A stretch of 64,000 bases of DNA from Arthrobacter livingstonensis (GTDB lineage Bacteria > Actinomycetota > Actinomycetes > Actinomycetales > Micrococcaceae), in the NCBI RefSeq assembly GCF_003219815.1, contig NZ_QJVD01000011.1, forward strand, positions 1 through 64,000, given 5' to 3'. Position numbers and translations under genes: made by a program. The notes beneath the pieces were generated by a model. That model was not told the origin of the DNA, did not search any database, and saw only the letters and a list, made by a program, of their open reading frames with translations. Positions 33,414 to 42,707 of this stretch are shown here, one piece after another (the first letter of the stretch is position 1; each line of letters starts with the position of its first letter).

Positions 33414-34673
33414 ATGACACCGTCGCCCCGTTCCGGGAGTTCGTCCGGGCAGAACCAGCCGCGAGGCGGCGCCCCCCGCTCGGGCGCGCCCCGCTCAGGC
33501 GCCCCGAAGACCGGCGGCTACAAGTCCGGCGCGCCCCGCTCCGGCGCGCCCAAGTCCGGGGGCTTCCGCTCCGGCAGCGCAGGCGGCTCCGGCGCTCCCC
33601 GTTCCGAGGGTTACAGGGGCGGCAGCGCAGGCGGCTCCGGCGCTCCCCGTTCCGAGGGTTACAGGGGCGGCAGCGACGGCTTCCGCTCCGGCGCCCCGCG
33701 GACCGGCGGCAAGTTTGGCGGCCCCAAGTCCGCAGCCACGGCGGGTGCGGGAAAGTTTGCCGCCCGTGCGGACGCCCGTGCAGGCGGCCAGCGCCCGTCA
33801 GGACCGCGCAAGCCCTCGCAGACCGGCGCCCGCCCCTACAAGAATGAGCAGTACGGCCGCAATCTGGGTCCCGTGAAAAACCGTCCCACGGAGCAGAACC
33901 GCCGCCCTGCGACCACCACGGACGACGTCGACATCCACAACGCCGATGGCGTTCGCCTGCAAAAGGTCATGGCCATGGCCGGCGTGGCCTCCCGCCGCCT
34001 GTGCGAAGACATGATCCTCGAGGGCCGCGTCCAGGTGGATGGCGTGACGGTCAGCCAGCTGGGGCTGCGCGTGGATCCGGAAACGGCGGACATCGCCGTG
34101 GACGGCATGACCATCCAGACCAACGACTCCATGGTTTACATGGTCTTCAACAAGCCCAAAGGCGTTGTCTCCACCATGGATGACCCGGAGGGCCGTCCCT
34201 GCATCAGCGACTTCCTCAAGAAGCGCCAGACCCGGGAGCGCCTGTTCCACGTGGGCCGACTGGACACGAACACCGAGGGCCTGCTGCTCCTGACCAACGA
34301 CGGCGAGCTTTCCAACCGCTTGAGCCACCCCAAGTATGCGGTGCCCAAGACCTATCTGGTGCAAGTCCGCGGGCCGATGGCCCAGGGCATTGGCGCGCAG
34401 CTGAAGGACGGCGTGGAACTGGAGGACGGCTGGCAAAAAGTCGACTCCTTCCGCCTCGTGGATTCGACCCCCGGCCACGTGCTGGCCGAGGTCATTCTGC
34501 ACTCCGGCAAAAACCGCATTGTGCGCCGCATGTTTGACGCTGTGGGCTACCCGGTGGAGCGCCTGGTCCGCGTGAAGTTCGGCCCCATCGCCCTCGGCGA
34601 CCAGCGCCAGGGCAGCATCCGTGTCCTGGGCCGCCATGAGGTGGGCCACCTGCTCGCAGAAGTGGGGATGTAG
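33414..34673 (+). CDS. rluB: 23S rRNA pseudouridine synthase RluB-like, with long low-complexity N-terminus
   Basis: 419 residues, AAGGA upstream of the ATG. Residues 1-165 are Gly/Ser/Pro/Arg-rich repeats (GAPRSG-type) and probably disordered and basic. An S4 domain follows (about 180-240; LQKVMAMAGVASRRLCED) and then the RluB/RsuA catalytic domain with GRLDTNTEGLLLLTNDG, whose Asp is catalytic. RluB-type enzymes make a pseudouridine in 23S rRNA helix 89. The long tail recalls the repetitive tail of the first gene in this window. Confidence 0.93.
   Translation: MTPSPRSGSSSGQNQPRGGAPRSGAPRSGAPKTGGYKSGAPRSGAPKSGGFRSGSAGGSGAPRSEGYRGGSAGGSGAPRSEGYRGGSDGFRSGAPRTGGKFGGPKSAATAGAGKFAARADARAGGQRPSGPRKPSQTGARPYKNEQYGRNLGPVKNRPTEQNRRPATTTDDVDIHNADGVRLQKVMAMAGVASRRLCEDMILEGRVQVDGVTVSQLGLRVDPETADIAVDGMTIQTNDSMVYMVFNKPKGVVSTMDDPEGRPCISDFLKKRQTRERLFHVGRLDTNTEGLLLLTNDGELSNRLSHPKYAVPKTYLVQVRGPMAQGIGAQLKDGVELEDGWQKVDSFRLVDSTPGHVLAEVILHSGKNRIVRRMFDAVGYPVERLVRVKFGPIALGDQRQGSIRVLGRHEVGHLLAEVGM
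33573..33668 (+). repeat. In-frame 48-bp direct repeat in rluB
   Basis: Two 48-bp copies start at 33573 and 33621, encoding a 16-residue unit GSAGGSGAPRSEGYRG. The copies look identical, which suggests recent duplication. Confidence 0.85.
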
Positions 34674-34680
34674 GCAGCGG

Positions 34681-35784
34681 ATGAATCCAACGCATCTGGC
34701 GGGACCCGTGCTGGTCCTTGGCAGCGGGCTGCTGGGGGCCAGCATCGGCCTGGGGCTGAGGGCGCACGGCATTGACGTGGTGGTCTCCGATCCCTCGCCG
34801 TCGGCGCAGGCCGTGGCCGTGGACATCGGTGCCGGCCGCGGTTTTGACGACGCCGAAAACCTCGAGCCCGAACTCGTGGTGGTTGCCGCCCCGCCGGACG
34901 TCACCGCAGCCGTTGTGGCGGGGGCACTGCAAACGTACCCGTCCGCCGTCGTGGTTGACATCGCCAGCGTCAAGGTGGCCGTGGCCGCCGAACTCGCGGA
35001 CATCCTGGGCCCGAACCGGGGAATGCTGGAACGCTATGTGGGCACGCACCCCATGGCCGGGCGGGAGAAATCCGGTCCGGTGGCAGCGCTCGGGGAACTG
35101 TTCAACTCGATGCCGTGGGTGCTGTGCGCGTCGGAGGTGAGCTCCCAGCACGCGGTGAAGGTGGCGCATTCACTGGCGATCGACCTCAACGCCGTGGTGT
35201 TTCGCTTTACCCCTGATGAACATGACGCGGCCGTGGCGCTGGTGAGTCACCTGCCGCAGGTCATGAGCTCGCTGGTGGCCAGCCGGCTGCAGGAAACGCC
35301 GCCCCACGCGCTGTCCCTGGCCGGCAACGGACTGCGTGACGTGACGCGGATTGCCGCGAGCGATCCGGCCTTGTGGGTGCAGATTCTCGGCGCCAACGCA
35401 CCCAAGCTGCTGGAAATCATGCTGGGGGTCCGGGCGGACCTGGACCGGCTGATCACTACGCTCAGCGCCCCGACGGCGCCGGGCGCACGGCTTGACATGG
35501 CCCAGCTGATGGCTGAGGGAAATGCCGGGCAGACCCGGATTCCGGGCAAGCACGGCGGCCCGGCGCAGCAGTACACGTGGCTGACGGTACTGGTGGATGA
35601 CAAGCCGGGGCAGATTGCGAAGCTGTTGACAGAGATCGGCCACATTGGCGTCAATGTTGAGGACCTGCGCATGGACCACTCCGCCGGACTGCAGGTGGGC
35701 ATGGTGGAAATTTCGGTGCTGCCGTCCAAGCGTGTGAGCTTGGTGGAGGACCTGACGGAACGTGGATGGAAGGTAATTTTGTGA
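34681..35784 (+). CDS. tyrA: Prephenate dehydrogenase
   Basis: 367 residues from the ATG at 34681, 7 bp after rluB. It converts prephenate to 4-hydroxyphenylpyruvate for tyrosine synthesis, with NAD(P). The N-terminal Rossmann motif is LGSGLLGASIGLGL; THPMAGREKSG carries the conserved active-site His region; a helical dimerisation domain follows (about 160-280). The C-terminal ACT domain (about 297-367; VLVDDKPGQIAKLLTEIG) suggests feedback control by an aromatic amino acid. Insertion of tyrA between rluB and cmk is common in Micrococcaceae-type clusters. Confidence 0.93.
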   Translation: MNPTHLAGPVLVLGSGLLGASIGLGLRAHGIDVVVSDPSPSAQAVAVDIGAGRGFDDAENLEPELVVVAAPPDVTAAVVAGALQTYPSAVVVDIASVKVAVAAELADILGPNRGMLERYVGTHPMAGREKSGPVAALGELFNSMPWVLCASEVSSQHAVKVAHSLAIDLNAVVFRFTPDEHDAAVALVSHLPQVMSSLVASRLQETPPHALSLAGNGLRDVTRIAASDPALWVQILGANAPKLLEIMLGVRADLDRLITTLSAPTAPGARLDMAQLMAEGNAGQTRIPGKHGGPAQQYTWLTVLVDDKPGQIAKLLTEIGHIGVNVEDLRMDHSAGLQVGMVEISVLPSKRVSLVEDLTERGWKVIL

Positions 35785-36518
35785 CGGACATGTTTGTGAC
35801 CTTTCCCGAGCCGGTGATCCCGGAGCGCCTGCGCCTGGGCAAGTCCCTGGTGGTGGCAGTGGACGGGCCTTCCGGCTCCGGCAAGTCGAGCATCAGCAAG
35901 GCTGTTGCGCGCCGGCTGGGCCTGGCGTTCCTGGACACCGGGGCCATGTACCGGGCGTTGACGTGGCACTGCCTGAACGGGCGCATCAACCTGGAAAACG
36001 CCGCCGCCGTCGAGGCGGCCGCGCGCACCGTGAAGATTGAGCAGAGCCTGACCCCGGACGGGGACTTTGTCAGGGTCAACGGCATCAACGTCACCGGACC
36101 GATTCGCGAGCCGGACATCTCCAAGGCCGTCAGCGCCGTGGCGACCAACCTGGGTGCACGCCGCGAACTGGTGCGCCGGCAGCAGGAAATCATTGCCCAG
36201 TGCGGAAGCCGGATTGTGGTGGAGGGCCGCGACATCACCACCGTGGTGGCACCCCGCGCCGAGGCCCGGCTGATTCTCACAGCCAGTGAGGAGGCCCGGC
36301 TGCGGCGCCGCGGACTCCAGCTGGGTGGATCCCAGACGCAGGCACAGCTGCGCGAACAGGTGGTGGGCCGCGACGCGAAGGATGCCACCGTGGTGGACTT
36401 CCAGAGGGCCGCGGACGGCGTGTACACTGTCGATTCCTCCGAGCTGGATTTCGAGGAAACGGTGGACGCCGTGATCAATGTGGTGCGGCGCTCGGTCAAC
36501 GAGGGCCCGGCTGCATGA
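35781..36518 (+). CDS. cmk: Cytidylate kinase
   Basis: 245 residues from the GTG at 35781, which overlaps the tyrA stop (GTGA) and has GGAAGG seven bases upstream; an ATG at 35766 is also in frame. It phosphorylates CMP and dCMP. P-loop GPSGSGKSS near residue 30, the NMP-binding DTGAMYRALTW, and the conserved VEGRDITTVVAPRA follow. Length is normal for Cmk. Confidence 0.95.
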   Translation: MTDMFVTFPEPVIPERLRLGKSLVVAVDGPSGSGKSSISKAVARRLGLAFLDTGAMYRALTWHCLNGRINLENAAAVEAAARTVKIEQSLTPDGDFVRVNGINVTGPIREPDISKAVSAVATNLGARRELVRRQQEIIAQCGSRIVVEGRDITTVVAPRAEARLILTASEEARLRRRGLQLGGSQTQAQLREQVVGRDAKDATVVDFQRAADGVYTVDSSELDFEETVDAVINVVRRSVNEGPAA

Positions 36519-37243
36519 GGCCCGGCGATAAGGCTGGAGGCAGGCCGCTGCGCGTTCTGGCGGCGGCGCCTCCACGGTGGAAAACGCGGTGGAGCCGGCC
36601 GGTGGGGAGGGTGCTGGACCACGTGGTGTACCGCACCACCGTGTCCGGTCGTGAAAACATCCCCGCTGACGGCCCTGTCATCTTCGCCGCCAACCACCTC
36701 AGCTTCCTGGACGGCCCCGTGATGGTGGGCGCCGCCAGCCGGTACATGCACGTGATGGTCAAATACGACCTTTTCACGGGCTTCCTGGGCTGGGTGCTGC
36801 ACACCTCCGGGCAAATCCCCGTGAACCGCGACGGCGACCGCGGCGCCCTACAGTTCGCCAAGGATGTGCTGGACCGCGGGGACTGCGTGGGCATCCTGCC
36901 CGAAGGCACCCGGGGAACCGGCGACGCCGCCCATGTCAATGCCGGGGTGGCGTGGCTGGCGCTCAACTCGGGCGCCGCCGTCGTGCCAGTGGCCATTCTG
37001 GGCACACGCGTGGGCCACGAACCACGCAACTCAATTCCCAAGCCCCGACGGCATCTGCACGTGGTGTTTGGGGAACCGCTGAAAATTGCGCGCGAGCCCG
37101 GAGTTACAGGCCGTGTTTCAATGGACAGGGCAACCGAAAGAATCCGGCTCCGACTGGCCGGGCACATACTGGGCGCCACGGCCGCCACCGGGCAGCAATT
37201 GCCTGCGGATGACCACCTACCTTCAAAGCACAAAGGACAGTAA
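36515..37243 (+). CDS. plsC: 1-acyl-sn-glycerol-3-phosphate acyltransferase
   Basis: 242 residues, ATG overlapping the cmk stop (ATGA). PlsC-family enzymes acylate lysophosphatidic acid. The catalytic HX4D motif is NHLSFLDGP (near residue 60) and the substrate-binding PEGTRG lies near 130. A short hydrophobic N-terminal stretch could attach it to the membrane. Fused Cmk-PlsC arrangements exist in other actinobacteria; here they are separate but coupled. Confidence 0.9.
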   Translation: MRPGDKAGGRPLRVLAAAPPRWKTRWSRPVGRVLDHVVYRTTVSGRENIPADGPVIFAANHLSFLDGPVMVGAASRYMHVMVKYDLFTGFLGWVLHTSGQIPVNRDGDRGALQFAKDVLDRGDCVGILPEGTRGTGDAAHVNAGVAWLALNSGAAVVPVAILGTRVGHEPRNSIPKPRRHLHVVFGEPLKIAREPGVTGRVSMDRATERIRLRLAGHILGATAATGQQLPADDHLPSKHKGQ

Positions 37244-37245
37244 CC

Positions 37246-38802
37246 ATGAGCGACTCCAAGTCTGCCGCGCACCCCGGTGAGGGTGAGCTTAGCCACCAGG
37301 ACTACGTGCCCACGGGTACTGACCGCGTTGCCGAGCGGCTGGCGGAAATCACCGACGAGGACGCCGAGACCCGTGCCGCCGGGCTTCTGGCTGGCCTGGC
37401 CAGCTATGAACTTGATGACGAAGACGCCGCGCTGCTCGCCGGCGGGTTCGACGACGGCACCTCCGAGGATGCCCTGCGCCAGGACCCCGTCCTGGCCATT
37501 GTGGGACGGCCAAACGTCGGTAAGTCAACCCTCGTCAACCGTATTCTGGGCCGCCGCGAGGCCGTGGTGGAGGACACCCCCGGCGTGACGCGCGACCGCG
37601 TGCAGTACACGGCGGACTGGAACGGGCGCAACTTCACGCTGGTGGACACCGGCGGCTGGGAGCGCGATGCCCGCGGCATCCACCTCCGCGTGGCCGAACA
37701 GGCTGAGATTGCTGTCGAAATGGCCGACGTCGTGCTGCTGGTGGTGGACGCCGTTGTCGGCATCACCGCCTCCGACGAGGCCATTGTGCGCATGCTCCGC
37801 AAGGCCGGCAAGCCCGTGGTCCTGGTGGGCAACAAGGTGGACGACATTGTCCAGGAAGCCGACAACGCTTCCTTGTGGGGGCTGGGCCTGGGCGAACCGT
37901 ACCCGGTCTCCGCCGTGCACGGCCGCGGTGTGGCCGACATGCTGGACCACGTCATGGACGTGCTGCCGGAGTTCTCCGCCGTCGCCGGAGTGGACCGCAC
38001 CGGCGGCCCGCGCCGCGTCGCGCTCATCGGCCGCCCGAACGTGGGAAAGTCGTCGCTGCTGAACAAGCTTGCGGGCACCGAACGTGTGGTGGTGGACAAT
38101 GTTGCCGGTACCACGCGGGACCCTGTTGACGAACTCATTGAGCTGGGCGACCGCACCTGGCGCTTCGTGGATACAGCCGGGATCCGCCGCCGCCAGCACA
38201 TGGCCCAGGGCGCGGACTTCTATGCGTCCCTGCGCACCCAGACCGCGCTGGAAAAGGCTGAGGTGGCCGTGGTGCTGCTCGCCGTCGATGAGATCCTCAG
38301 CGAGCAGGATGTGCGCATCCTGCAGCTGGCCATCGAGTCCGGCCGCGCACTGGTGTTGGCCTTCAACAAGTGGGACCTGCTGGACGACGAGCGCCGCAAG
38401 TACCTGGAACGTGAAATCGAGCAGGACCTGGCGCACGTCGAGTGGGCGCCGCGCGTGAACATCTCGGCCAAAACCGGCTGGCACAAGGACAGGCTGGTGC
38501 CGGCCCTGGACCTGGCACTCGCAAACTGGGACCGCCGCATCCCCACGGGCCGCCTGAACGCGTTCCTGGGGGAGCTGGTCTCGGAGCACCCGCACCCCGT
38601 GCGGGGAGGCAAACAGCCGCGCATTCTCTTCGGCACGCAGGCTTCGAGCCGGCCGCCGAAATTTGTGCTGTTCACCACCGGCTTCCTGGACCCCGGCTAC
38701 CGCCGCTTCATTACACGCCGGCTTCGTGAAACGTTTGGCTTCGAGGGCACGCCCATCGAGGTCAGCATGCGCGTGCGTGAAAAGCGCAGCCGGAAGAAGT
38801 AA
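37246..38802 (+). CDS. der: Ribosome biogenesis GTPase Der (EngA)
   Basis: 518 residues with AAAGGA upstream. Two tandem G domains: GRPNVGKS at residues 87-94 and again near 258, each followed by DTxG switch regions ([16 protein letters not shown]) and NKxD motifs (NKVDD; NKWDL). The C-terminal KH-like domain ends the protein. The first ~80 residues are an acidic extension ([17 protein letters not shown]) characteristic of actinobacterial Der. It assists 50S assembly. Last gene of the parA-der cluster. Confidence 0.96.
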   Translation: MSDSKSAAHPGEGELSHQDYVPTGTDRVAERLAEITDEDAETRAAGLLAGLASYELDDEDAALLAGGFDDGTSEDALRQDPVLAIVGRPNVGKSTLVNRILGRREAVVEDTPGVTRDRVQYTADWNGRNFTLVDTGGWERDARGIHLRVAEQAEIAVEMADVVLLVVDAVVGITASDEAIVRMLRKAGKPVVLVGNKVDDIVQEADNASLWGLGLGEPYPVSAVHGRGVADMLDHVMDVLPEFSAVAGVDRTGGPRRVALIGRPNVGKSSLLNKLAGTERVVVDNVAGTTRDPVDELIELGDRTWRFVDTAGIRRRQHMAQGADFYASLRTQTALEKAEVAVVLLAVDEILSEQDVRILQLAIESGRALVLAFNKWDLLDDERRKYLEREIEQDLAHVEWAPRVNISAKTGWHKDRLVPALDLALANWDRRIPTGRLNAFLGELVSEHPHPVRGGKQPRILFGTQASSRPPKFVLFTTGFLDPGYRRFITRRLRETFGFEGTPIEVSMRVREKRSRKK

Positions 38803-38906
38803 CGGGGCTCACAGTTGGGCCGGAAATGGTCTTTGCCGTGAAATTTATGGGGTAAGCTTTTTCAGGTGGTTCGGCCACGGGAGATGCCTCCCAAACGCTG
38901 AACTTT

Positions 38907-38983
<77 letters not shown>

Positions 38984-38986
38984 AAC

Positions 38987-39027
38987 AACTTCAGGCAGCG
39001 TCCATTCGGACGCTGCCTGAAGTTTTT
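38987..39027 (+). terminator. Strong intrinsic terminator after tRNA-Pro
   Basis: A 17-bp perfect stem (38987-39003 with 39008-39024), 4-nt loop ATTC, followed by further Ts. It ends 10 bp before the stop of the convergent acyl-CoA dehydrogenase gene and may serve both. Confidence 0.93.
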
Positions 39028-39037
39028 AAGTTGGGGG

Positions 39038-40834
39038 CTAGCTGCGAACGCGCCGTGCCGCCCCCGCGAGTTGGTCAGCATCCAGCGCGAACAAGTCACG
39101 GGAGCCGGCCGTGGCGGCACCTAGAAGACTGGCGCATTGCGGCAGCAGCTGCTCGGCATGGAAGCGGGCCAGGACCAGCTGACTGTCAGCCAATGCGGCG
39201 TCACCGGTGGCGGGCGCCGCCAGCGCAGCACGTGCCAGCATCCACGCCCCGGCGCAAAGCCCCCACATGCGCAGGTACGGCGTCGAGCCTGAAAGAACAC
39301 CGTCAGGGTCGGCCTGTCCGGTGGCCAGCATCCAGCGGGTGGCCTCTTCGAGGGCGTCGAACTGGCGGCTGAGTTCCTTGCGGATGGTAGCGAATTCCGC
39401 TCCTGCGTTGGTCAGTTCAAACTCGATTTCGCGCATGTCGGCCAGGAACTCCAGCATCGAGGCGCCGCCCCGCACGCCGAGCTTCCTGCCGACGAGGTCC
39501 GCGGCCTGAATGCCATTGGTGCCCTCGTAGATGGCGGCGATGCGGATGTCGCGCAGGTGCTGCGCGGCCCCGGTTTCCTCGATGAAGCCCATGCCGCCGT
39601 GGATCTGCAGCGCCAGGGACGTCAGCTCGTTGCCAAGGTCGGTGCCGAAGGATTTGCAGATGGGTGTCAGGATTCCCGCGATTTCGTCCGCCCGGGCCCG
39701 TACGGCCGGGTCCGGGTCGTTGGTGCTGCGGTCAACATAGGTGGCGTCAAGCAGCATAAGGTACCGGAGGGCGGCAATGTGGGCATGCTGCGTCATCAGC
39801 ATTCGGCGCACATCGGGGAAGTCGATGATGGCGGAGCTGGGGTTCGTGGCGCCGGTGGCCAGCCCCTGCCTGCGGTCCTGGGCGTAGGCCAGGGACTGCT
39901 GGTAGGCACGTTCGGCCACTGCCAGGCCCTGCACGCCGACGCCGAGCCGGGCGCTGTTCATCATGACGAACATGATGCGCATGCCGCGGTTCTCTTCGCC
40001 GACGAGGTAGCCGGTGGCGTCCTCGTAGGAGAGCACGCACGTGGGGGAGGCGTGGATGCCCATCTTGTGTTCGAGTGAAAGCGTCTCCACCGTGTTGCGT
40101 CTGCCCAGGGAGCCATCGTCGTTGACAAGGAACTTGGGAACAATAAAGCAGGAGATGCCCCGGGTGCCTTCGGGGGCACCGGGCGTGCGGGCAAGCACCA
40201 GGTGAACAATCTGCTCAGCCATGTCGTGGTCGCCGTAGGTGATAAAGATCTTTTGGCCCGTGATGGCGTAGCTGCCGTCTTCGTTCTTCACGGCGCGGGT
40301 GGTCAGCGCACCAACGTCCGAACCCGCTTGGGGCTCGGTCAGGTTCATGGTGCCGGTCCACTCGCCGGTCACCATCTTGGGCAGATAGCGTTTCTTCAGC
40401 GCGTCGTCCCCATAGTGCACGAGAGCTTCGATGGCTCCCTGGGTCAGCAGCGGGCACAGCGAGAATGCCATATTGGCGCTTGTCATGAGCTCCTGGATCA
40501 CCACTCCGACGGTCCGGGGAAAACCTCCTCCGCCATATTCCTCCGGCAGCGGCACGGAACCCCAGCCGGCCTCGACGTACTGGCGGTACACCTCCTTGAA
40601 ACCATTCGGCGTCACCACCGTGCCGTCCGGCTGGAGCTGCGAACCCTGGATATCGCCCTGGCGGTTGGTTGGTGCCACGGCCACTGACATGAAGTCACCG
40701 CACTGCTCAAGAAGCTCAACCACGGTGCCGAGGTCTGCGTGTTCAAATCCGGGCAGGGCGGCGATGTCCGGGTACCCGACAACATGCTTCAGGGCGAACG
40801 ATATGTCGGCAAGGGGAGGCTGGTAGTGGTCCAT
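39038..40834 (-). CDS. Acyl-CoA dehydrogenase (long form with extra C-terminal domain)
   Basis: 598 residues, about 200 longer than short-chain enzymes and the size of the FadE5/DUF-extended type. FAD-dependent oxidation of acyl-CoA to enoyl-CoA. Motifs: TEPQAGSDVGALTTRA (FAD loop), GTRGISCFIVPKF, LQIHGGMGFIEETGA and IYEGTNGIQ, whose Glu is the expected base. The C-terminal 150 residues form the extra helical domain. A TTACT-N4-AGTAA palindrome lies 46 bp upstream of the start. The likely role is fatty-acid beta-oxidation. Confidence 0.93.
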   Translation of the reverse strand: MDHYQPPLADISFALKHVVGYPDIAALPGFEHADLGTVVELLEQCGDFMSVAVAPTNRQGDIQGSQLQPDGTVVTPNGFKEVYRQYVEAGWGSVPLPEEYGGGGFPRTVGVVIQELMTSANMAFSLCPLLTQGAIEALVHYGDDALKKRYLPKMVTGEWTGTMNLTEPQAGSDVGALTTRAVKNEDGSYAITGQKIFITYGDHDMAEQIVHLVLARTPGAPEGTRGISCFIVPKFLVNDDGSLGRRNTVETLSLEHKMGIHASPTCVLSYEDATGYLVGEENRGMRIMFVMMNSARLGVGVQGLAVAERAYQQSLAYAQDRRQGLATGATNPSSAIIDFPDVRRMLMTQHAHIAALRYLMLLDATYVDRSTNDPDPAVRARADEIAGILTPICKSFGTDLGNELTSLALQIHGGMGFIEETGAAQHLRDIRIAAIYEGTNGIQAADLVGRKLGVRGGASMLEFLADMREIEFELTNAGAEFATIRKELSRQFDALEEATRWMLATGQADPDGVLSGSTPYLRMWGLCAGAWMLARAALAAPATGDAALADSQLVLARFHAEQLLPQCASLLGAATAGSRDLFALDADQLAGAARRVRS

Positions 40835-40879
40835 GATTGTCAGCGTACCTTGGGCGGGCGGCGTTGCAACAGGAGTTTG

Positions 40880-40893
40880 TTACTTGTCAGTAA
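40880..40893. promoter_or_regulatory. TTACT-TGTC-AGTAA inverted repeat upstream of acyl-CoA dehydrogenase
   Basis: Five-base perfect arms around four bases, 46 bp upstream of the acyl-CoA dehydrogenase start. The form fits operators of TetR-type fatty-acid regulators; the cognate regulator is not identified. Confidence 0.45.
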
Positions 40894-40969
40894 TGTTTTC
40901 TGGATTACAGCACTTCAGGCAGGTGCGGCGCGCCGGGGGCCAAGGTGTGAAATCACGTTGCAGGGGGTG

Positions 40970-40975
40970 TAGTTT
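40970..40975 (+). promoter_or_regulatory. Candidate -10 element for the 52-residue membrane protein
   Basis: TAGTTT lies six bases before the ATG at 40982 and no convincing SD is in place, compatible with a leaderless transcript. Weaker than the TAGGCT cases. Confidence 0.3.
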
Positions 40976-40981
40976 GGGCCA

Positions 40982-41140
40982 ATGATTGGATTAATAGTTG
41001 CTCTGCTTGTCATCTGGGTTGTCCTGGCAATTCTGGGGTTCGTCATCAAGGGCTTGTTCTGGCTCGCGGTGATCGGGATCATCCTGTTCGTGGCCACGGG
41101 CGTCATCGGTTGGATACGGCGCAACGCGTTGAACAAATAG
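40982..41140 (+). CDS. Small hydrophobic membrane protein (52 aa)
   Basis: ATG at 40982, stop TAG at 41138-41140, 52 residues. Two hydrophobic stretches (LIVALLVIWVVLAILGFVI and FWLAVIGIILFVATGVIG) separated by a short KGL turn, ending in basic RRNALNK. The composition is that of a real two-helix membrane miniprotein rather than a chance frame. Similar short hydrophobic proteins occur in Arthrobacter; function unknown. Confidence 0.75.
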   Translation: MIGLIVALLVIWVVLAILGFVIKGLFWLAVIGIILFVATGVIGWIRRNALNK

Positions 41141-41152
41141 CGCCCGTCGGCT

Positions 41153-41938
41153 TCAGACGCCGGCCTCGGAGGCCAGCAGTTCCTCCCATGTCTGGACACC
41201 CACGGCCTGGTTCGGTGTGAGGTTCGCTCCCGCCCGGATCGCACCGGCAGCCCTGCCGGGCATGTGCACGGGCACGAACAGGCGGCGCCGGTGTGTGGCA
41301 GTCAGGTAGCCACGGACCAGTTCGCCGGTGAGGTAGGCAGTGGGGCCGCCCATTTCCGCAACCAACCCTGCCGGTTCGCCGAGGGCCAGCTCGGCCAGCC
41401 TGGCAGCTACTTCATCGACGGCGACCGGCTGGAAGCGTGATCCCGTCGGCGTCGGGATCACGGGAGACTTCGCCATCTGCCTGGCCACGGCCAACATCGA
41501 CTCCTGGAATTGCGTGGTGCGCAGGATTGAATAGGGAAGTCTGGAATTTTCCAGCAAGAGCTCCGCGGCCCGCTTGGCCGCGAAGTAGCCAAACGCCATG
41601 CGGTCAAGGCCGCTGACCACAGGTACCCGCTCCGCACCGACCACGGAAATGTACAGCACGTGCCCCACGCCGGCGTTCTGCGCCGCCGCAACGAGGGTTC
41701 GGGTCATGACCTCGTCGCCTTTGGCGCTCCCGGCGCAGTGGACAACCGTCCCCACACCGGCCAGTGCGTCGTCGATCCCAACGCCCGTGGCGAGGTCGCC
41801 CGCAAAGAGCTCGACGCCGTCGGGCCCGGTCCTGCTGTGCGTGAGCACCCGAACCGTGGCGCCGGCCTCTACGAGTCGGGTAACCACCCGTGAACCCAGC
41901 CGCCCTGTGCCGCCGGTGACCAAAATTGCCAGTGCCAT
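41153..41938 (-). CDS. NAD(P)-binding protein, atypical SDR/NmrA-like
   Basis: 261 residues from the ATG at 41938 with GGAGGAAAG upstream. Rossmann motif ILVTGGTGRLGSRVV at the N-terminus, then VVHCAGSAKGD and YISVVGAERVP, like NmrA/YwnB-type reductases or redox sensors. The Tyr-x-x-x-Lys of classical SDRs is not evident. It is divergent from a tetR gene with two palindromic operators between, so it is probably the regulated gene. Confidence 0.87.
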   Translation of the reverse strand: MALAILVTGGTGRLGSRVVTRLVEAGATVRVLTHSRTGPDGVELFAGDLATGVGIDDALAGVGTVVHCAGSAKGDEVMTRTLVAAAQNAGVGHVLYISVVGAERVPVVSGLDRMAFGYFAAKRAAELLLENSRLPYSILRTTQFQESMLAVARQMAKSPVIPTPTGSRFQPVAVDEVAARLAELALGEPAGLVAEMGGPTAYLTGELVRGYLTATHRRRLFVPVHMPGRAAGAIRAGANLTPNQAVGVQTWEELLASEAGV

Positions 41939-41977
41939 GGCTTTCCTCCGCATCAACGTCCCATCAGGACGTCGCTG

Positions 41978-41991
41978 TTAGTGTTCACTAA
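41978..41991. promoter_or_regulatory. TetR-type operator 1
   Basis: TTAGTG-TT-CACTAA inverted repeat in the divergent region between the SDR-like gene and tetR. Its centre is 21 bp from operator 2. Confidence 0.65.
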
Positions 41992-41997
41992 GTGTAG

Positions 41998-42013
41998 GTT
42001 AGTAGTTACTAAC
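41998..42013. promoter_or_regulatory. TetR-type operator 2
   Basis: GTTAGTA-GT-TACTAAC, seven-base perfect arms, 15 bp upstream of the tetR start. With operator 1 it defines a consensus like GTTAGTRNNYACTAAC. The two centres are two helical turns apart. Confidence 0.7.
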
Positions 42014-42028
42014 AGGGAAGGGGGCGCG

Positions 42029-42655
42029 ATGAATTCAACGCGGGAGGCAATCCTGGACGGGGCGTTCCAGGTTATGCGGGAGAAGGGGCTGGCGCGCACC
42101 ACCACCAAAGAGATTGCGCGTGCCAGCGGTTGTTCCGAGCCCCTGCTGTACCGGCATTTTGAGGACAAGATTGGGCTCTTTCTGGCCGTGCTTGCCGAGC
42201 GGCTGCCTCCGGTAGGAGTGCTTGGCGGCGGGGGTGCCGGCCTTATTGGTCACGGAACGTTGGAAGGCAATCTGCGGCTGGTGGCGGCCGAGGTAACGAC
42301 CTTTTACCTGACGGTGCTGCCGATTGGGATGTCCATCTTTTCCGACAACGAGTTGCTGGCGCGCCACCGCGACGCCGTGCAGTCCCACGGAACAGGGCCG
42401 GAGGACATCAGCAACGGGGTCAGGAATTACCTGGCGGAGGAACAGGCGGCAGGACGCATCCGTGAAGACGCGCCGCTGGGTGGCGTCGCCATGGCGCTGA
42501 CCGGTGCCGCGATGCACCGGGCATTCCTGTGGAGCTTTCATGCCGGAGCTGGGGACGCGCCGCCCACGCAGGAGCGCATCCGCGACTTTGCGGCCGAGGT
42601 GGTGGCCGGCGTCGTCCGTTCACTGTGGACATTGCCGCAAATTGAAGGCGACTAG
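42029..42655 (+). CDS. TetR-family transcriptional regulator
   Basis: 208 residues from the ATG at 42029; the upstream GGGAAGGGGG serves as SD. The HTH is at residues about 20-60 (TTTKEIARASGCSEPLLYRHFEDKIGLF). The C-terminal ligand domain is helical and Ala/Leu-rich. It should repress itself and the divergent NAD(P)-binding gene through the twin palindromes. Ligand unknown. Confidence 0.9.
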   Translation: MNSTREAILDGAFQVMREKGLARTTTKEIARASGCSEPLLYRHFEDKIGLFLAVLAERLPPVGVLGGGGAGLIGHGTLEGNLRLVAAEVTTFYLTVLPIGMSIFSDNELLARHRDAVQSHGTGPEDISNGVRNYLAEEQAAGRIREDAPLGGVAMALTGAAMHRAFLWSFHAGAGDAPPTQERIRDFAAEVVAGVVRSLWTLPQIEGD

Positions 42656-42707
42656 CGCGGGCTGGTGCGGCCGGTATCACTGCCGGGCATGGCGGTGGCG
42701 TGCCGGC

